This document shows, in pieces, positions 8,101-17,801 of a DNA stretch of 64,000 nucleotides. Every line of letters begins with the position of its first letter. Within the stretch, counting starts at the first letter, position 1. Source of the stretch: Pseudoalteromonas aliena SW19 (GTDB lineage: Bacteria; Pseudomonadota; Gammaproteobacteria; Enterobacterales; Alteromonadaceae). The translations under genes and the position numbers were made by a program. A model generated the notes under the pieces. That model saw only the letters and a program-made list of their open reading frames with translations. It made no database searches and was not told the DNA's origin. The stretch is from NCBI RefSeq assembly GCF_014905615.1, contig NZ_AQGU01000029.1:310001-374000 (forward strand). Reading direction: 5' to 3'.

Positions 8101-9822
8101 ATGGCAACGAGTCCACACACACACACATTTAAAGATGTAAACGAAGAGCAACTTCCTGTTGCTAATAACAAGCTTCACGGCTGGAAGCATTTTGCAGGCT
8201 TATACGCTGGCGAACATGTTGCGGCTACTGAATTTGTTATTGGTGCAACGTTTGTTGCATTAGGCGCTTCAACCATCGACATTCTACTGGGTTTATTAAT
8301 AGGTAACCTGTTAGCAATGTGTTCTTGGTGGCTAATTACTGCACCCATTGCAGTAGAAACCCGCTTAAGTTTATATAACTACTTAAACAAAATTGCTGGT
8401 AACTCAATGACCAAGCTCTATAACTGGGCTAACGTGGTTATTTTTAGTGTGATATCGGCTGCGATGATCACGGTATCCTCCACTGCCGTGCGGTTTTTGT
8501 TTGATATACCTGCGCAACTTGATTGGTATCCAAATAGCTTTTGGTTTGTGGCCATTGTTTTAGCTGTAGGCTCCATTGTTGTATTTGTTGCTATGTATGG
8601 CTTTTCTACGGTTGCTGACTTTTCGAAACTGTGCGCGCCGTGGCTATTTGTTATATTTATTGCAGGTTCGTTCGCGTTATTCCCTGAGCTTTCAAATCAC
8701 GTATTAGGTTCTACCTCTTTAACTAGCTTTAGCGACTTTATGACCATAGGCGACTCCTCCATATGGACGGGCACCAATGCCGATGGTGAAAAAGGCATTG
8801 GCCTCTTAGAAGTGATTGGCTTTGCATGGGCTGCTAACTCAATTACTCACTTTGGTTTAATCGACATGGCTATTTTTAGATTTGCTAAACGCAAAAGCTA
8901 TGGCTTGTTTTCTGGCGTGGGCATGTTTTTTGGTCATTATTTAGCGTGGATCTCTGCCGGTATTATGGGCGCAGGTGTTGCGGTATTACTTAAAACAACT
9001 ATTTCATCACTTGATCCGGGCGATGTTGCATACCATGCATTAGGTTGGACTGGCTTTGTTATTGTAATAATTGCCGGTTGGACTACTGCTAACGCAAACC
9101 TTTACCGTGCAGGCCTTGCAGCACAATCTATATTTGTTAATCAATCACGTGAACGCACCACCGCTATTGTGGGTGTTGTAACCGTAATTATTGCGTGTTT
9201 CCCATTTGTATTTTCACAAATGCTTCCGCTACTTACCTACGCCGGTTTATTAGTTGTACCAGTAGGCGGCATTGTGTTTGCTGAACATGTGTTATTTCCT
9301 AAAATTGGTTTAACACGTTACTGGGCTAAATATAAAAATATTACCCGCAGCGTGCCTGCTATTGCCTCATGGGCGCTTGCACTTGTGTTCGGTTTTGGCT
9401 TAAACGCAATTGATGTAATGTCGTTTTACTACTTGTTTATCCCTACGTGGATTTTCACAATCGTTATTTACACGCTTTTAGCTAAAAAATACGGCGCCGG
9501 TGATGATTACACACAAGAGATTGAAGCCCAAGAGCAAGAGCAACGTGACATTAAAGAATATCAAGCAGCTGAGGCTAAAGACATTCCAAAGCCAATCATT
9601 GATAGCTCTGTATTTACCAAAGTACTTAATGCAGTTTCTACGGTTTCACTGGTTATTATTTTTATATTTGCCAGCCAAGTGATGTTTTTCAGTGAAACTA
9701 TGAATATTTACAGCGCTAATAAATCGCAGTTCGAAATAGCCTGTTTTATTTGTACTGTTATTTATTTTGTTACTGCGTACTGGTCGTTAAAACGCCATAA
9801 AGTACTCAATACAGCATCGTAA
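8101..9822 (+). CDS. NCS1-family permease, probably for a polyol
   Basis: 573-residue inner-membrane symporter with about 12 hydrophobic helices. Features of the NCS1 (cytosine/purine/hydantoin) family include the N-terminal GEHVAATEFVIGATF helix, GFAWAANSITHFG and NANLYRAGLA. Position between the HAD gene and mannitol dehydrogenase (34 bases downstream) suggests polyol import, unusual for a family best known for nucleobases. ATG 8101 is preceded by AGGAAA and begins the family-like hydrophilic N-terminus; an upstream frame from 8062 runs into the inverted repeat. A charged stretch near residues 470-510 precedes the last two helices. Confidence 0.8.
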   Translation: MATSPHTHTFKDVNEEQLPVANNKLHGWKHFAGLYAGEHVAATEFVIGATFVALGASTIDILLGLLIGNLLAMCSWWLITAPIAVETRLSLYNYLNKIAGNSMTKLYNWANVVIFSVISAAMITVSSTAVRFLFDIPAQLDWYPNSFWFVAIVLAVGSIVVFVAMYGFSTVADFSKLCAPWLFVIFIAGSFALFPELSNHVLGSTSLTSFSDFMTIGDSSIWTGTNADGEKGIGLLEVIGFAWAANSITHFGLIDMAIFRFAKRKSYGLFSGVGMFFGHYLAWISAGIMGAGVAVLLKTTISSLDPGDVAYHALGWTGFVIVIIAGWTTANANLYRAGLAAQSIFVNQSRERTTAIVGVVTVIIACFPFVFSQMLPLLTYAGLLVVPVGGIVFAEHVLFPKIGLTRYWAKYKNITRSVPAIASWALALVFGFGLNAIDVMSFYYLFIPTWIFTIVIYTLLAKKYGAGDDYTQEIEAQEQEQRDIKEYQAAEAKDIPKPIIDSSVFTKVLNAVSTVSLVIIFIFASQVMFFSETMNIYSANKSQFEIACFICTVIYFVTAYWSLKRHKVLNTAS

Positions 9823-9856
9823 TTTATATTTTATCTTTGTTTAGTAAGGTCGCATC

Positions 9857-11380
9857 ATGACGCAACAACAACACACTGACGCTCTAGTTACAGGGCTAAA
9901 CCAACAAAGCTTGGCGCAATTACCAAGCCATGTTGATACACCAACCTACGACCGTAGCGCAGTTAAAGCCGGTATTGTACATATTGGTGTGGGTGGCTTT
10001 CATCGCGCCCATCAAGCCGTTTATATTAATGAGCTTTTAAAAACGCCAGGTTCTGAGCAGTGGGGCATATGTGGTGTTGGCCTTTTAGAAGGTAACCGTG
10101 GTCTGCGTGATGTTTTAAAGCAGCAAGATTACCTTTATACGCTTACTGTTAGACACCCAGACGGTACAATAGATAACAAAGTAATTGGCTCAATGATCGA
10201 CTTTTTGTTTGCTCCAGAGGACAAGCAAGCGGTAATTAATAAGTTAGCCCACAGCGATACTAAAATTGTGTCGCTTACTATTACCGAAGGCGGCTACAAC
10301 TTTAACCCTGCAACGGGCGAGTTTGACACCAGCAATCCAGATATTATTAACGACATTAATAACCCGAATGACCCAATTACAGCGTTTGGTTACCTTACTG
10401 CTGCGTTAAAACTGCGTAAAGAGCAAGGCCTGGGCGCGTTTACAGTGCAATCGTGCGATAACATTCAGCACAACGGTAACGTAACACGCAAAATGCTTTT
10501 AGCCTTTGCTACAGAGCAAGACAAAAACCTAAGTGAGTGGATTGAGCAAAACGTATCGTTTCCAAATGCGATGGTTGACCGTATTACACCAGTATCAAAA
10601 AAGAGTGATATTGATTACGTGGTTGATGCATATGGTGTTAGCGACGAGTGGCCAATTACTTGTGAGTCGTTTACACAATGGGTAATAGAGGACACATTTA
10701 GTGGCTCTCGTCCAAATTGGGACGTTGTTGGTGCACAGTTTGTTACTGATGTAACGCCTTATGAAACCATGAAAATACGTTTACTTAATGCAGGGCATTC
10801 GGTGCTTGGTTTATTAGGTTCAATCCATGGCTATGGCACTATTGACGAAACGGTATCTGATGCATTGTTTGCCACATACCTGCGTGTTTTTATGGATAAA
10901 GAAGTAACGCCAAATCTTGAACCACTTGAAGGCATTGACCTTGAAAGCTACAAGGATACGTTAATAGAGCGTTTTGCTAATCCTAATATTAAAGACAGCC
11001 TAGCGCGTATTTGCAGTGAAAGCTCAGCTAAACTGCCTAAGTTTTTAATTGCCACAATTAACGAAAACCTAGTACAAGGTCGAGATGTGTCACTGGCAAC
11101 GCTTGTTATTGCTACTTGGTGTTTATACAGCGATAAAGGTTTAAGTGAAAACGGCAAGCAACTTGAAATTCAAGATGCGATGCACAAAGAGCTTAATTCT
11201 TACGCGCAAGAGACTCTAACTAGCCCGACTGCATTTTTAAAGTTAACGAGCTTGTTTGGTAAGCTTGAGCATAACGAGACGTTTACTGCTGAATATAAAA
11301 AGTCGATTGCTGCGTTGTATGCACCTAATAGTAAAATTAAAGCCATTATGCAGGCTGTACTTGATCAAAAGAGTAACTAA
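9857..11380 (+). CDS. mtlK: mannitol 2-dehydrogenase (polyol dehydrogenase family)
   Basis: 507-residue NAD-dependent long-chain polyol dehydrogenase oxidising mannitol (or a similar polyol) to fructose. A Rossmann N-domain contains VHIGVGGFHRAHQAVY; the C-domain carries the catalytic K-x4-N-x2-H pattern with Lys306, Asn311 and His314 in KIRLLNAGHS. Size is normal for the family. It is followed after 2 bases by a fructokinase gene, which completes the route mannitol to fructose to fructose phosphate. Substrate could also be arabinitol or sorbitol. Confidence 0.9.
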   Translation: MTQQQHTDALVTGLNQQSLAQLPSHVDTPTYDRSAVKAGIVHIGVGGFHRAHQAVYINELLKTPGSEQWGICGVGLLEGNRGLRDVLKQQDYLYTLTVRHPDGTIDNKVIGSMIDFLFAPEDKQAVINKLAHSDTKIVSLTITEGGYNFNPATGEFDTSNPDIINDINNPNDPITAFGYLTAALKLRKEQGLGAFTVQSCDNIQHNGNVTRKMLLAFATEQDKNLSEWIEQNVSFPNAMVDRITPVSKKSDIDYVVDAYGVSDEWPITCESFTQWVIEDTFSGSRPNWDVVGAQFVTDVTPYETMKIRLLNAGHSVLGLLGSIHGYGTIDETVSDALFATYLRVFMDKEVTPNLEPLEGIDLESYKDTLIERFANPNIKDSLARICSESSAKLPKFLIATINENLVQGRDVSLATLVIATWCLYSDKGLSENGKQLEIQDAMHKELNSYAQETLTSPTAFLKLTSLFGKLEHNETFTAEYKKSIAALYAPNSKIKAIMQAVLDQKSN

Positions 11381-11382
11381 TT

Positions 11383-12300
11383 ATGAGCATTTTAATTAAT
11401 CATAAATCAGGCGAAAACGTAAGTGTTAGCTGTTTTGGCGAAGTGCTGTGGGATTGTTTTGATTCAGGTAAACGCTTAGGTGGCGCGCCACTTAATATGT
11501 GTGTGCGTATTAACTCACTAGGCATTAAAGCCGATATGATCAGCGCTGTTGGTAACGACGAGTTAGGCGCTGAGCTACTCGGTGAAATTACTAGCAAAGG
11601 CGTAAGCTGCGAATACATTGCTATCAATAGTGATAAAAAAACTAGCACGGTTGAGGTAACACTCGACAGCAAAGGTTCTGCAAGTTACGAAATAGTGACA
11701 GACACTGCGTGGGATAATATAGCGCTTACAGATGAGTTACTTAGTAAAGTTAAAAGTAGCGATGTATTTGTATTTGGCAGCCTAATTGGGCGAAGTGAAG
11801 CGTCTTTGGCAACATTAAACCAACTAGTTGATGTAGCAAACTTTAAAGTATTTGACGTAAATCTACGTGCACCGTATTACAAGCTAGAAACACTGGTAGA
11901 TTTAATGAATAAAGCAGACTTTATTAAATTAAACGATGAAGAGTTATACGAAATAGCAAAAGCGATGGGTTGTAAGTTTCATTCGCTCGAACAAAACTTA
12001 GCGTTTATAGCACAGCAAACAAATACCGATTACTTATGTGTAACCAAAGGTAGTCACGGTGCTTTATTAACAATCAAAGGCGAGAATTTTTATAATTCAG
12101 GTTATTTAATTAGCGTAATTGACACTGTTGGCGCAGGGGATTCATTTTTAGGTTCGTTAATTTATCAGCTTTGTAGCAATGACGACGCGCAATATGCCGT
12201 TGACTTTGCATGTGCCGTTGGCGCTATGGTTGCCGAAAATTCTGGTGCAACACCCACTTTAACGCATCAACAAATTAGTGAGTTTATGAACCCACTTTAA
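11383..12300 (+). CDS. PfkB-family fructokinase
   Basis: 305-residue sugar kinase. The N-terminal GGAPLNM motif and C-terminal DTVGAGDSF (Asp253 as catalytic base) are PfkB signatures. Two bases separate it from mannitol dehydrogenase, so it is the last gene of the operon and should phosphorylate the fructose produced. A second, distinct fructokinase gene lies at 19890-20837 in the sucrose locus. Confidence 0.9.
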   Translation: MSILINHKSGENVSVSCFGEVLWDCFDSGKRLGGAPLNMCVRINSLGIKADMISAVGNDELGAELLGEITSKGVSCEYIAINSDKKTSTVEVTLDSKGSASYEIVTDTAWDNIALTDELLSKVKSSDVFVFGSLIGRSEASLATLNQLVDVANFKVFDVNLRAPYYKLETLVDLMNKADFIKLNDEELYEIAKAMGCKFHSLEQNLAFIAQQTNTDYLCVTKGSHGALLTIKGENFYNSGYLISVIDTVGAGDSFLGSLIYQLCSNDDAQYAVDFACAVGAMVAENSGATPTLTHQQISEFMNPL

Positions 12301-12314
12301 AAAAATTGTGTGTG

Positions 12315-12352
12315 AAAGCGGTTATAACGTAAAAGTTTAACCGCTTTTTTTG
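12315..12352 (+). terminator. intrinsic terminator of the polyol operon
   Basis: AAAGCGGTTA (12315-12324) pairs with TAACCGCTTT (12338-12347), followed by a T run. It closes the four-gene operon 15 bases after the fructokinase stop. Confidence 0.85.
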
Positions 12353-12558
12353 TGCCTTAAATAAGACGCAGGCGATAAGTGAGTTTTAAGTGCGCAGGTT
12401 GCGTAAATTATGGCTTATATCGACTATAGTATTAGCTAAACGTCTTATTGTTTGAAAGGTAAAGCTTTGTTAATGTTCGTCGATTATTCACGGATTGAAA
12501 AGGCGGGGCGATACACAATGCGCTCTATAACTAAAATACAAAAAGAGAAACGTGCTTT

Positions 12559-14025
12559 ATGATCATCTTTTTTATCTGCCTCACTATTTTAATAATGGGT
12601 TATAAGTTTTACAGCCCATTTGTTGAAAAACAAGCCGGCTTGGATCCAACTGCTGACACACCACAAAAACGCTTTAGCGAAGGTGTCGATTACGTCGCTA
12701 TTCACCCTGTAAGAGCATTTTTAATTCAGTTTTTAAACATTGCTGGCGTAGGCCCAATATTTGGTCCAATTTTAGGTGCATTATACGGCCCTGTTGCACT
12801 AGTATGGATTGTACTTGGTAATGTTTTAGGTGGCGCTGTACACGACTTCTTCTCAGGTGTAATGAGTATAAAAGAAGACGGTAAAAGCCTACCAGAAATT
12901 GCAGGCCATTATTACAACGTCGTATTTAAAGGTTTTATGCTTGTATTTACTGCCATGTTACTGTTTTTTGTAGGTGTGGTATTTATTATGAGCCCAGCAG
13001 GTTTGCTAAGTAACCTTGATTTTTTTGAAGGGACAATACTGGCAAATAATACCTTTTGGGTACTTGCTATTTTAGCGTATTACTTTTTAGCTACCTTGCT
13101 ACCAATTGATAAAATTATCACTAAGTTTTACCCAATTTTTGGCGCGCTAATGATTGTAATGACAGTGGCAATTGCTATTTCATTACTTATTAATGCGCCG
13201 CACTTACCGGTACCAAGTGACTTTTTAGCCTACTTTGAAGCCGACCACGCACATGACTTTTTAGAACCAAACTCTGATGGATTACCAACATGGCCATTGT
13301 TATTTATAACAATTACCTGTGGTGCTATTAGTGGTTTTCACTCTACGCAAGCGCCTATTATTGCGCGCTGTTTAACGAACGAAAAATACGTACGTCCAGT
13401 TTATTACGGCGCAATGATGTGTGAAGGTATTGTTGGTTGTGTATGGGCACTTGCTGGTATTGCAGCGTTCCCAGAGGGTTACGCAGGCTTAAAAGCATTG
13501 CTTGATCAAGGTGGTCCAGGTTTAGTAGTAAACCATGTAGCGAATAGTTACTTAGGTGTATTTGGCGGTATAATGGCAATTATTGCAGTCGCCGTATTCC
13601 CAATTACCTCTGGTGATACAGCGTTTCGCTCACTACGTTTAACAGTTGTTGATGCGTTTAATATTCCACAAAGTTTACGTAACCGCTTATTATTGGCTGT
13701 TCCTATACTGACGATTGCGTACTTTATGACGAAGCTCGATTTTTCATTAATTTGGCGCTACTTTGCATTCTCAAACATGCTGCTTTCTACAAGCGTATTA
13801 TGGCTTGCCACTAAGTACTTGTTTGACCGTGGTACATTTCATTGGATCGCCAGTGTTCCTGCTGTTATTGCCACTGCGGTAACACTGTCTTATATTGCGA
13901 CCGCAGCGATTGGACTTAACTTATCAAGTGATTTAGGTAAACCTATTGGCGCTGTAGTTACAGTGATTGGCTTAATTGTTTTAGCAATTGTGCACTCAAA
14001 GCATAAAGTTAAACCAGCAATGTAA
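12559..14025 (+). CDS. cstA: short-form CstA carbon-starvation/peptide transporter
   Basis: 488 residues with about 14 hydrophobic helices. Family features are the YAIHPVRAFLIQFLNIAG-like N-terminus, GPIFGPILGALYGP, and GAISGFHSTQAP. CstA/BtsT proteins import peptides or pyruvate under nutrient limitation. This is the shorter family form, lacking the extra helices of E. coli CstA. It is monocistronic, with a strong terminator 29 bases after the stop. Substrate is not deducible. Confidence 0.88.
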   Translation: MIIFFICLTILIMGYKFYSPFVEKQAGLDPTADTPQKRFSEGVDYVAIHPVRAFLIQFLNIAGVGPIFGPILGALYGPVALVWIVLGNVLGGAVHDFFSGVMSIKEDGKSLPEIAGHYYNVVFKGFMLVFTAMLLFFVGVVFIMSPAGLLSNLDFFEGTILANNTFWVLAILAYYFLATLLPIDKIITKFYPIFGALMIVMTVAIAISLLINAPHLPVPSDFLAYFEADHAHDFLEPNSDGLPTWPLLFITITCGAISGFHSTQAPIIARCLTNEKYVRPVYYGAMMCEGIVGCVWALAGIAAFPEGYAGLKALLDQGGPGLVVNHVANSYLGVFGGIMAIIAVAVFPITSGDTAFRSLRLTVVDAFNIPQSLRNRLLLAVPILTIAYFMTKLDFSLIWRYFAFSNMLLSTSVLWLATKYLFDRGTFHWIASVPAVIATAVTLSYIATAAIGLNLSSDLGKPIGAVVTVIGLIVLAIVHSKHKVKPAM

Positions 14026-14054
14026 TAATAATCACATAAGTTATTTCAAGCATT

Positions 14055-14093
14055 AAAAAAGCGAGCTATTCATAACGAATAGCTCGCTTTTTT
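14055..14093. terminator. bidirectional intrinsic terminator
   Basis: A near-perfect hairpin, AAAAAAGCGAGCTATTC with GAATAGCTCGCTTTTTT, lies between the convergent cstA and TetR genes. A and T tracts on both sides let it work in either direction. Confidence 0.9.
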
Positions 14094-14111
14094 GTGTAGA
14101 AAATTTAGGTA

Positions 14112-14630
14112 TTACTGAGTTGCAAGTTCAAAGTAACTGTTATCGTCGAGCGTTTTGCTTATCATCATAGCGCCCTCAAGCAAGCTTACTGTTTGAATAG
14201 CCGCTTTAGTAGGATTTAGTTCACCATTAGCTAAGTGCGCAGCGCTAAGCCATGTTAAATTTTGATTAAAAAAGCGTTTTACTTCAAGGCGTACTTTATC
14301 TGGAAGGCTATCGCTTTCGGCTCCTAGTAACCCACATAAACACATTTTACGGTCGGTAACTAATGCACTTCTAAAAAGCTGAGTGTACACATCAATAGGA
14401 TTTTTACCGCTTGCTTTAAGCTCGCTTGGCTCGCCTAACGCAGCTAAAAAAGAATTAGTATATTGATGAGCAAGCTCTGCACCTAAATCGGCCTTAGTCG
14501 GAAAGTGATAGTGCACACTGGCGCTTTTAATGCCGACTTCGCTGGCGAGCTCTCTAAAACTAAAATTACTGTACCCGCCAAGGCGCACCTTGTTTTCGGC
14601 TGCTTTTAATAAAGCTTCTTTCTTACTCAT
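14112..14630 (-). CDS. TetR-family repressor
   Basis: 172 residues. N-terminal helix-turn-helix at about residues 20-45 (FSFRELASEVGIKSASVHYHF) and a small effector domain. It is divergent from the GST gene. An inverted repeat CCTATCGG/CCGATAGG lies just upstream of its own start and a related perfect palindrome lies upstream of GST, so it likely represses both itself and the GST-cupin genes. Ligand unknown; an electrophile is plausible given the GST target. Confidence 0.9.
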   Translation of the reverse strand: MSKKEALLKAAENKVRLGGYSNFSFRELASEVGIKSASVHYHFPTKADLGAELAHQYTNSFLAALGEPSELKASGKNPIDVYTQLFRSALVTDRKMCLCGLLGAESDSLPDKVRLEVKRFFNQNLTWLSAAHLANGELNPTKAAIQTVSLLEGAMMISKTLDDNSYFELATQ

Positions 14631-14641
14631 TTTTAATATTT

Positions 14642-14675
14642 CCTATCGGCAATAGTAAAATTATCAACCGATAGG
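14642..14675. promoter_or_regulatory. probable TetR operator at its own promoter
   Basis: CCTATCGG (14642-14649) and CCGATAGG (14668-14675) are inverted arms, 18 bases apart, immediately upstream of the TetR start. They share CCTATCG with the palindrome at 14795. Confidence 0.65.
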
Positions 14676-14794
14676 TAGTTATTTACAAGCATTTTTATTT
14701 TTAAGCAACCCCCTAATTTTACAATGAATTAAGTTAAATCCTATAAATCAGAAAAATTTAAACGTTGACTTAAATTTAGTTTAATATTATAAAT

Positions 14795-14810
14795 TACCTA
14801 TCGATAGGTA
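14795..14810. promoter_or_regulatory. probable TetR operator before GST
   Basis: TACCTATCGATAGGTA is a perfect 16-bp palindrome 48 bases before the GST start. It matches the half sites near the divergent TetR gene, supporting control by that repressor. Confidence 0.8.
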
Positions 14811-14857
14811 GGTTGCTGCCATTAATTCACTTTTAAACAATAAAGATAGAGATTGCT

Positions 14858-15478
14858 ATGAAAATTTATGATGTAGAAAACTTTCCCAATCCACTTCGTG
14901 TTCGTATCGCTTTTGCTGAAAAAAATGCTACTGCAAATGTTGAGTTTGTACCTGTTGATTTATTAAATGGTGAGCACAGAACAGAAGCCTTCTTAGCTAA
15001 AAATCCATTAGCAGGAGTGCCCGTATTAGAGCTAGATGACGGCACGTTTATATCAGAAAGTACCGCTATTACTGAGTATATTGATACCGCATTTGAAGGC
15101 CCATCGTTAATGGGTAAAACAGCAAAAGAGCGTGCAGTAATTAACATGATGCAAAAGCGCGCAGAATCTATGGTGCTTGACGCTGTAGCAACTTACTTTC
15201 ATCATGCAACTGATGGCTTAGGCCCAGAGCTTGAAACGTATCAAAATGTGGCTTGGGGTGAAAAACAAGGAGAAAAAGCACGCCAAGGGTTTAGCTATTT
15301 TAATAATGTACTAGCGCAATCTGCGTTTGTTGGCGGTGAGCAGTTTAGCATTGCAGATATTACATTGTATGCGGGGCTTGTGTTTGCAGGGTTTGCACAA
15401 ATAGCAATCCCTAATGAGCTTACCCATTTAGTTGCATGGCAAGGAAAAGTAGCACAACGTCCAAGTGTTGCTGGTTAA
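14858..15478 (+). CDS. glutathione S-transferase
   Basis: 206 residues. The thioredoxin-like N-domain includes NPLAGVPVLELDDGT and the SESTAI glutathione-binding turn; the C-domain is all-helical with FSIADITLYAG. It conjugates or otherwise uses glutathione; the substrate is unknown. The first gene after the palindromic operator, it is followed by a cupin gene after 49 bases and is probably de-repressed by the TetR ligand. Confidence 0.9.
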   Translation: MKIYDVENFPNPLRVRIAFAEKNATANVEFVPVDLLNGEHRTEAFLAKNPLAGVPVLELDDGTFISESTAITEYIDTAFEGPSLMGKTAKERAVINMMQKRAESMVLDAVATYFHHATDGLGPELETYQNVAWGEKQGEKARQGFSYFNNVLAQSAFVGGEQFSIADITLYAGLVFAGFAQIAIPNELTHLVAWQGKVAQRPSVAG

Positions 15479-15527
15479 TTAGGTTGTTAGTTTAAGATTT
15501 AAGTGGAGTTACGGTTAGGAGCCAAAT

Positions 15528-16220
15528 ATGAAAATTGCTGCCGATTTTAGTAAACGAGTTGTTGTACATAGCGAAACGCTCCCGTGGGTTGCATCGCCAA
15601 TGGCCGGAGTTGATAGGCGAGCGCTCGATAGAGTGGGCGACGAAGTTGCTCGCGCAACGACCATTGTTCGTTATGCACCTGGCAGTGAGTTTTCACCGCA
15701 TGTACATACAGGCGGTGAAGAGTTTGTTGTGCTTGAAGGGGTATTTCAAGATGAGCATGGTGACTTTGTGGCAGGTTCTTATATCCGTAATCCACCGCAA
15801 TCAAAGCATAAACCGGGGTCTGAAAATGGCTGTGTTATATTTGTAAAGTTATGGCAGTTTCAGCCAGATGATCGAGCGCATGTGCGTTTGCAAACAAACT
15901 TGATGCAAAGTACGGCGCACCCTAGTTTTAAAAATGTCGCCGTAACTCCTTTATACAAAGACGACTTTGAAGACGTAAGCTTGTTGCACTTTAAGCCCAA
16001 CGCCTGCATGGTTATAAACGCAAAAGGTGGAGCAGAGTTCTTAGTACTTGAAGGCTCATTTGATGAGCAAGCCGATACTCTTGTAAAAAACAGTTGGTTA
16101 AGAGTGCCTATTAATAGCTCCGTTAACGTTAAAGCGGGAAGTAATGGTGCAAAAGTATGGCTTAAAACGGGCCATTTAACTGATGTAGAAAACCAGATAT
16201 CTCGCGTACAAAATGCATAA
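15528..16220 (+). CDS. ChrR-like double-cupin protein
   Basis: 230 residues with two cupin folds. The first has a typical metal motif (YAPGSEFSPHVHTGGEEFVVLEG: two His, Glu, with a later His in SKHKPG). The second (about 130-215) lacks the His pair and looks non-catalytic. Related to the cupin domain of ChrR anti-sigma factors but with no zinc anti-sigma domain, so an enzyme or sensor role in oxidative stress is more likely. Probably co-transcribed with GST. Confidence 0.8.
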   Translation: MKIAADFSKRVVVHSETLPWVASPMAGVDRRALDRVGDEVARATTIVRYAPGSEFSPHVHTGGEEFVVLEGVFQDEHGDFVAGSYIRNPPQSKHKPGSENGCVIFVKLWQFQPDDRAHVRLQTNLMQSTAHPSFKNVAVTPLYKDDFEDVSLLHFKPNACMVINAKGGAEFLVLEGSFDEQADTLVKNSWLRVPINSSVNVKAGSNGAKVWLKTGHLTDVENQISRVQNA

Positions 16221-16318
16221 TTGAGTCGTTTATTTGAGACTATTTATTAATTTAGTTCAGGACTAATTAATTTTAGAAGGTGTACTTTTACCACTCAGCC
16301 TATTTAAGGAGAGCAGTA

Positions 16319-16699
16319 ATGGTACACACAGCACATGGTTTATCTATTGGTCTTGAACGTGCAGGAAGAGAGTTTTTTTTAAAACTCAAAGCCGTTGGTA
16401 CGCTTACTCACGACGATTACAAGATAATTACCCCAATGATAAACTCAGCTCTTGGCGAAGTTAAGCACCCAGTCGTGAACGCCTTAATAGATGGTAGCGA
16501 ACTTGAAGGTTGGGAATTACGCGCAGCGTGGGATGACTTAAAATTAGGTGTTAAGCACTCTAAAGAATTTAAAAAAGTAGCTATTTACGGTAATAAAGAG
16601 TGGCAAGCTCGAATGGCAAAAATAGGTAACTGGTTTATATCGGGTGAGGTTCAATACTTTGAAAATGCTACCGCAGCCATAGATTGGTTAGACGAATAA
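16319..16699 (+). CDS. SpoIIAA-like (STAS) protein
   Basis: 126 residues matching the SpoIIAA-like family: an initial GLSIGLERAGREFFLKLKA strand pair, a HDDYK helix start, and a C-terminal YFENATAAIDWLDE segment. These small cytoplasmic proteins bind lipids or partners; role unknown. ATG 16319 follows AAGGAGAG at ideal spacing, so I reject the longer reading from 16280. Confidence 0.85.
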   Translation: MVHTAHGLSIGLERAGREFFLKLKAVGTLTHDDYKIITPMINSALGEVKHPVVNALIDGSELEGWELRAAWDDLKLGVKHSKEFKKVAIYGNKEWQARMAKIGNWFISGEVQYFENATAAIDWLDE

Positions 16700-16718
16700 T
16701 AAATCCCTTCTCCCAAAA

Positions 16719-16744
16719 AATAGCGCTTACAAAGCGCTATTTCA
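16719..16744. terminator. possible intrinsic terminator
   Basis: AAATAGCGCTT and AAGCGCTATTT form an 11-bp stem with a 3-base loop between convergent genes. The following T run is short on the plus strand and better on the minus strand. Confidence 0.55.
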
Positions 16745-16794
16745 ACTCTTAAATAAAGGACTTATAGCGAGCGTCTAATAGTTTTTGCTTATTG

Positions 16795-17682
16795 TTAGGT
16801 ATCAATTTTATCAAAATACGTTACTAAGCTATCAATAAATGAACGAAGTGCAAGTGATTGATGTTTCCTGGAGCGGTAAATACCGTATATGCTCAAAGTT
16901 TGTGGTTTAAGGTGTGGTAGTAAATGTATTAACTTTCCATTATTTATATATTTCTGCGCAGCAAACTTAGGTTGTAGAGTTATTCCTTGATTATTAAGAG
17001 CAGCTTTTAACAGTAAGCTCGAATCATTAGCACTGAAGTTACCAGCAATCGCCACAGATACGGGTTTTTCAGGGTGTGAAAAATGCCACATACTTTTTTC
17101 AAACCGTGAATAGTTTAAACAGTTATGGCGACTCAAATCATCCGTAGTTATAGGCTTAGAGTTTTTTTCTAAATATTCTGGGCTTGCACATAATACTGAA
17201 TGGCATTTCCCAAGTGGGCGAGCAATTATATTAGGATCTAAGTCATTGGTAATTCTAATTGCTAAATCTATTCGCTCTTCTACTAAATTTGTAACGTGAT
17301 TACTAATTTGTACATCAATACTGACTTCGGGGTGAGCGCGTAAGAATTGTTGGAACATATCTGGTAGTACATCATGTGCTAAAAAAGGCGAGCACGACAA
17401 CCTAATTTGCCCGTTTAATTTGTTATTACTTTCTATCGGCGCACTAATGTTTTGGGCGATGGCAATGAGCTCTCGGCTATGATTAAGTACTTTTTCACCC
17501 TCTGCCGTGAGTGTTATTTTTCTTGTTGACCGATGGAGTAGTTGGGTATTTGCCCACTTTTCCATTTGATTCAAATACCGTGTAACCATAGATCTAGACA
17601 TATCTAAAGCACGGGCAGCACCGGCTAGACTTTTCTGCTCTACAATTTTTATAAATACATCAGCTGCAATAATTCTATCCAT
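16795..17682 (-). CDS. LysR-family regulator
   Basis: 295 residues. The N-terminal winged helix (residues about 1-60, QKSLAGAARALDMSRSMVTRYLNQ) and a type-2 periplasmic-binding effector domain (about 90-290) define the family. It is divergent from the MBL-fold gene with a 119-base gap containing GTTGCA and TGCAAC arms near the MBL promoter, a plausible binding region. Target set is probably the MBL, DsbA-like and NTF2-like genes. Confidence 0.9.
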   Translation of the reverse strand: MDRIIAADVFIKIVEQKSLAGAARALDMSRSMVTRYLNQMEKWANTQLLHRSTRKITLTAEGEKVLNHSRELIAIAQNISAPIESNNKLNGQIRLSCSPFLAHDVLPDMFQQFLRAHPEVSIDVQISNHVTNLVEERIDLAIRITNDLDPNIIARPLGKCHSVLCASPEYLEKNSKPITTDDLSRHNCLNYSRFEKSMWHFSHPEKPVSVAIAGNFSANDSSLLLKAALNNQGITLQPKFAAQKYINNGKLIHLLPHLKPQTLSIYGIYRSRKHQSLALRSFIDSLVTYFDKIDT

Positions 17683-17801
17683 TCACTTTGCCTATATGTT
17701 CGATTTATGCAACAGATAGTTGCATTCTGGCTAGTTTTTAATTCTTAAATTGCAACATACAATAGCCTCATCTTAACGAAATAACAAACAGGCTACTGAG
17801 A

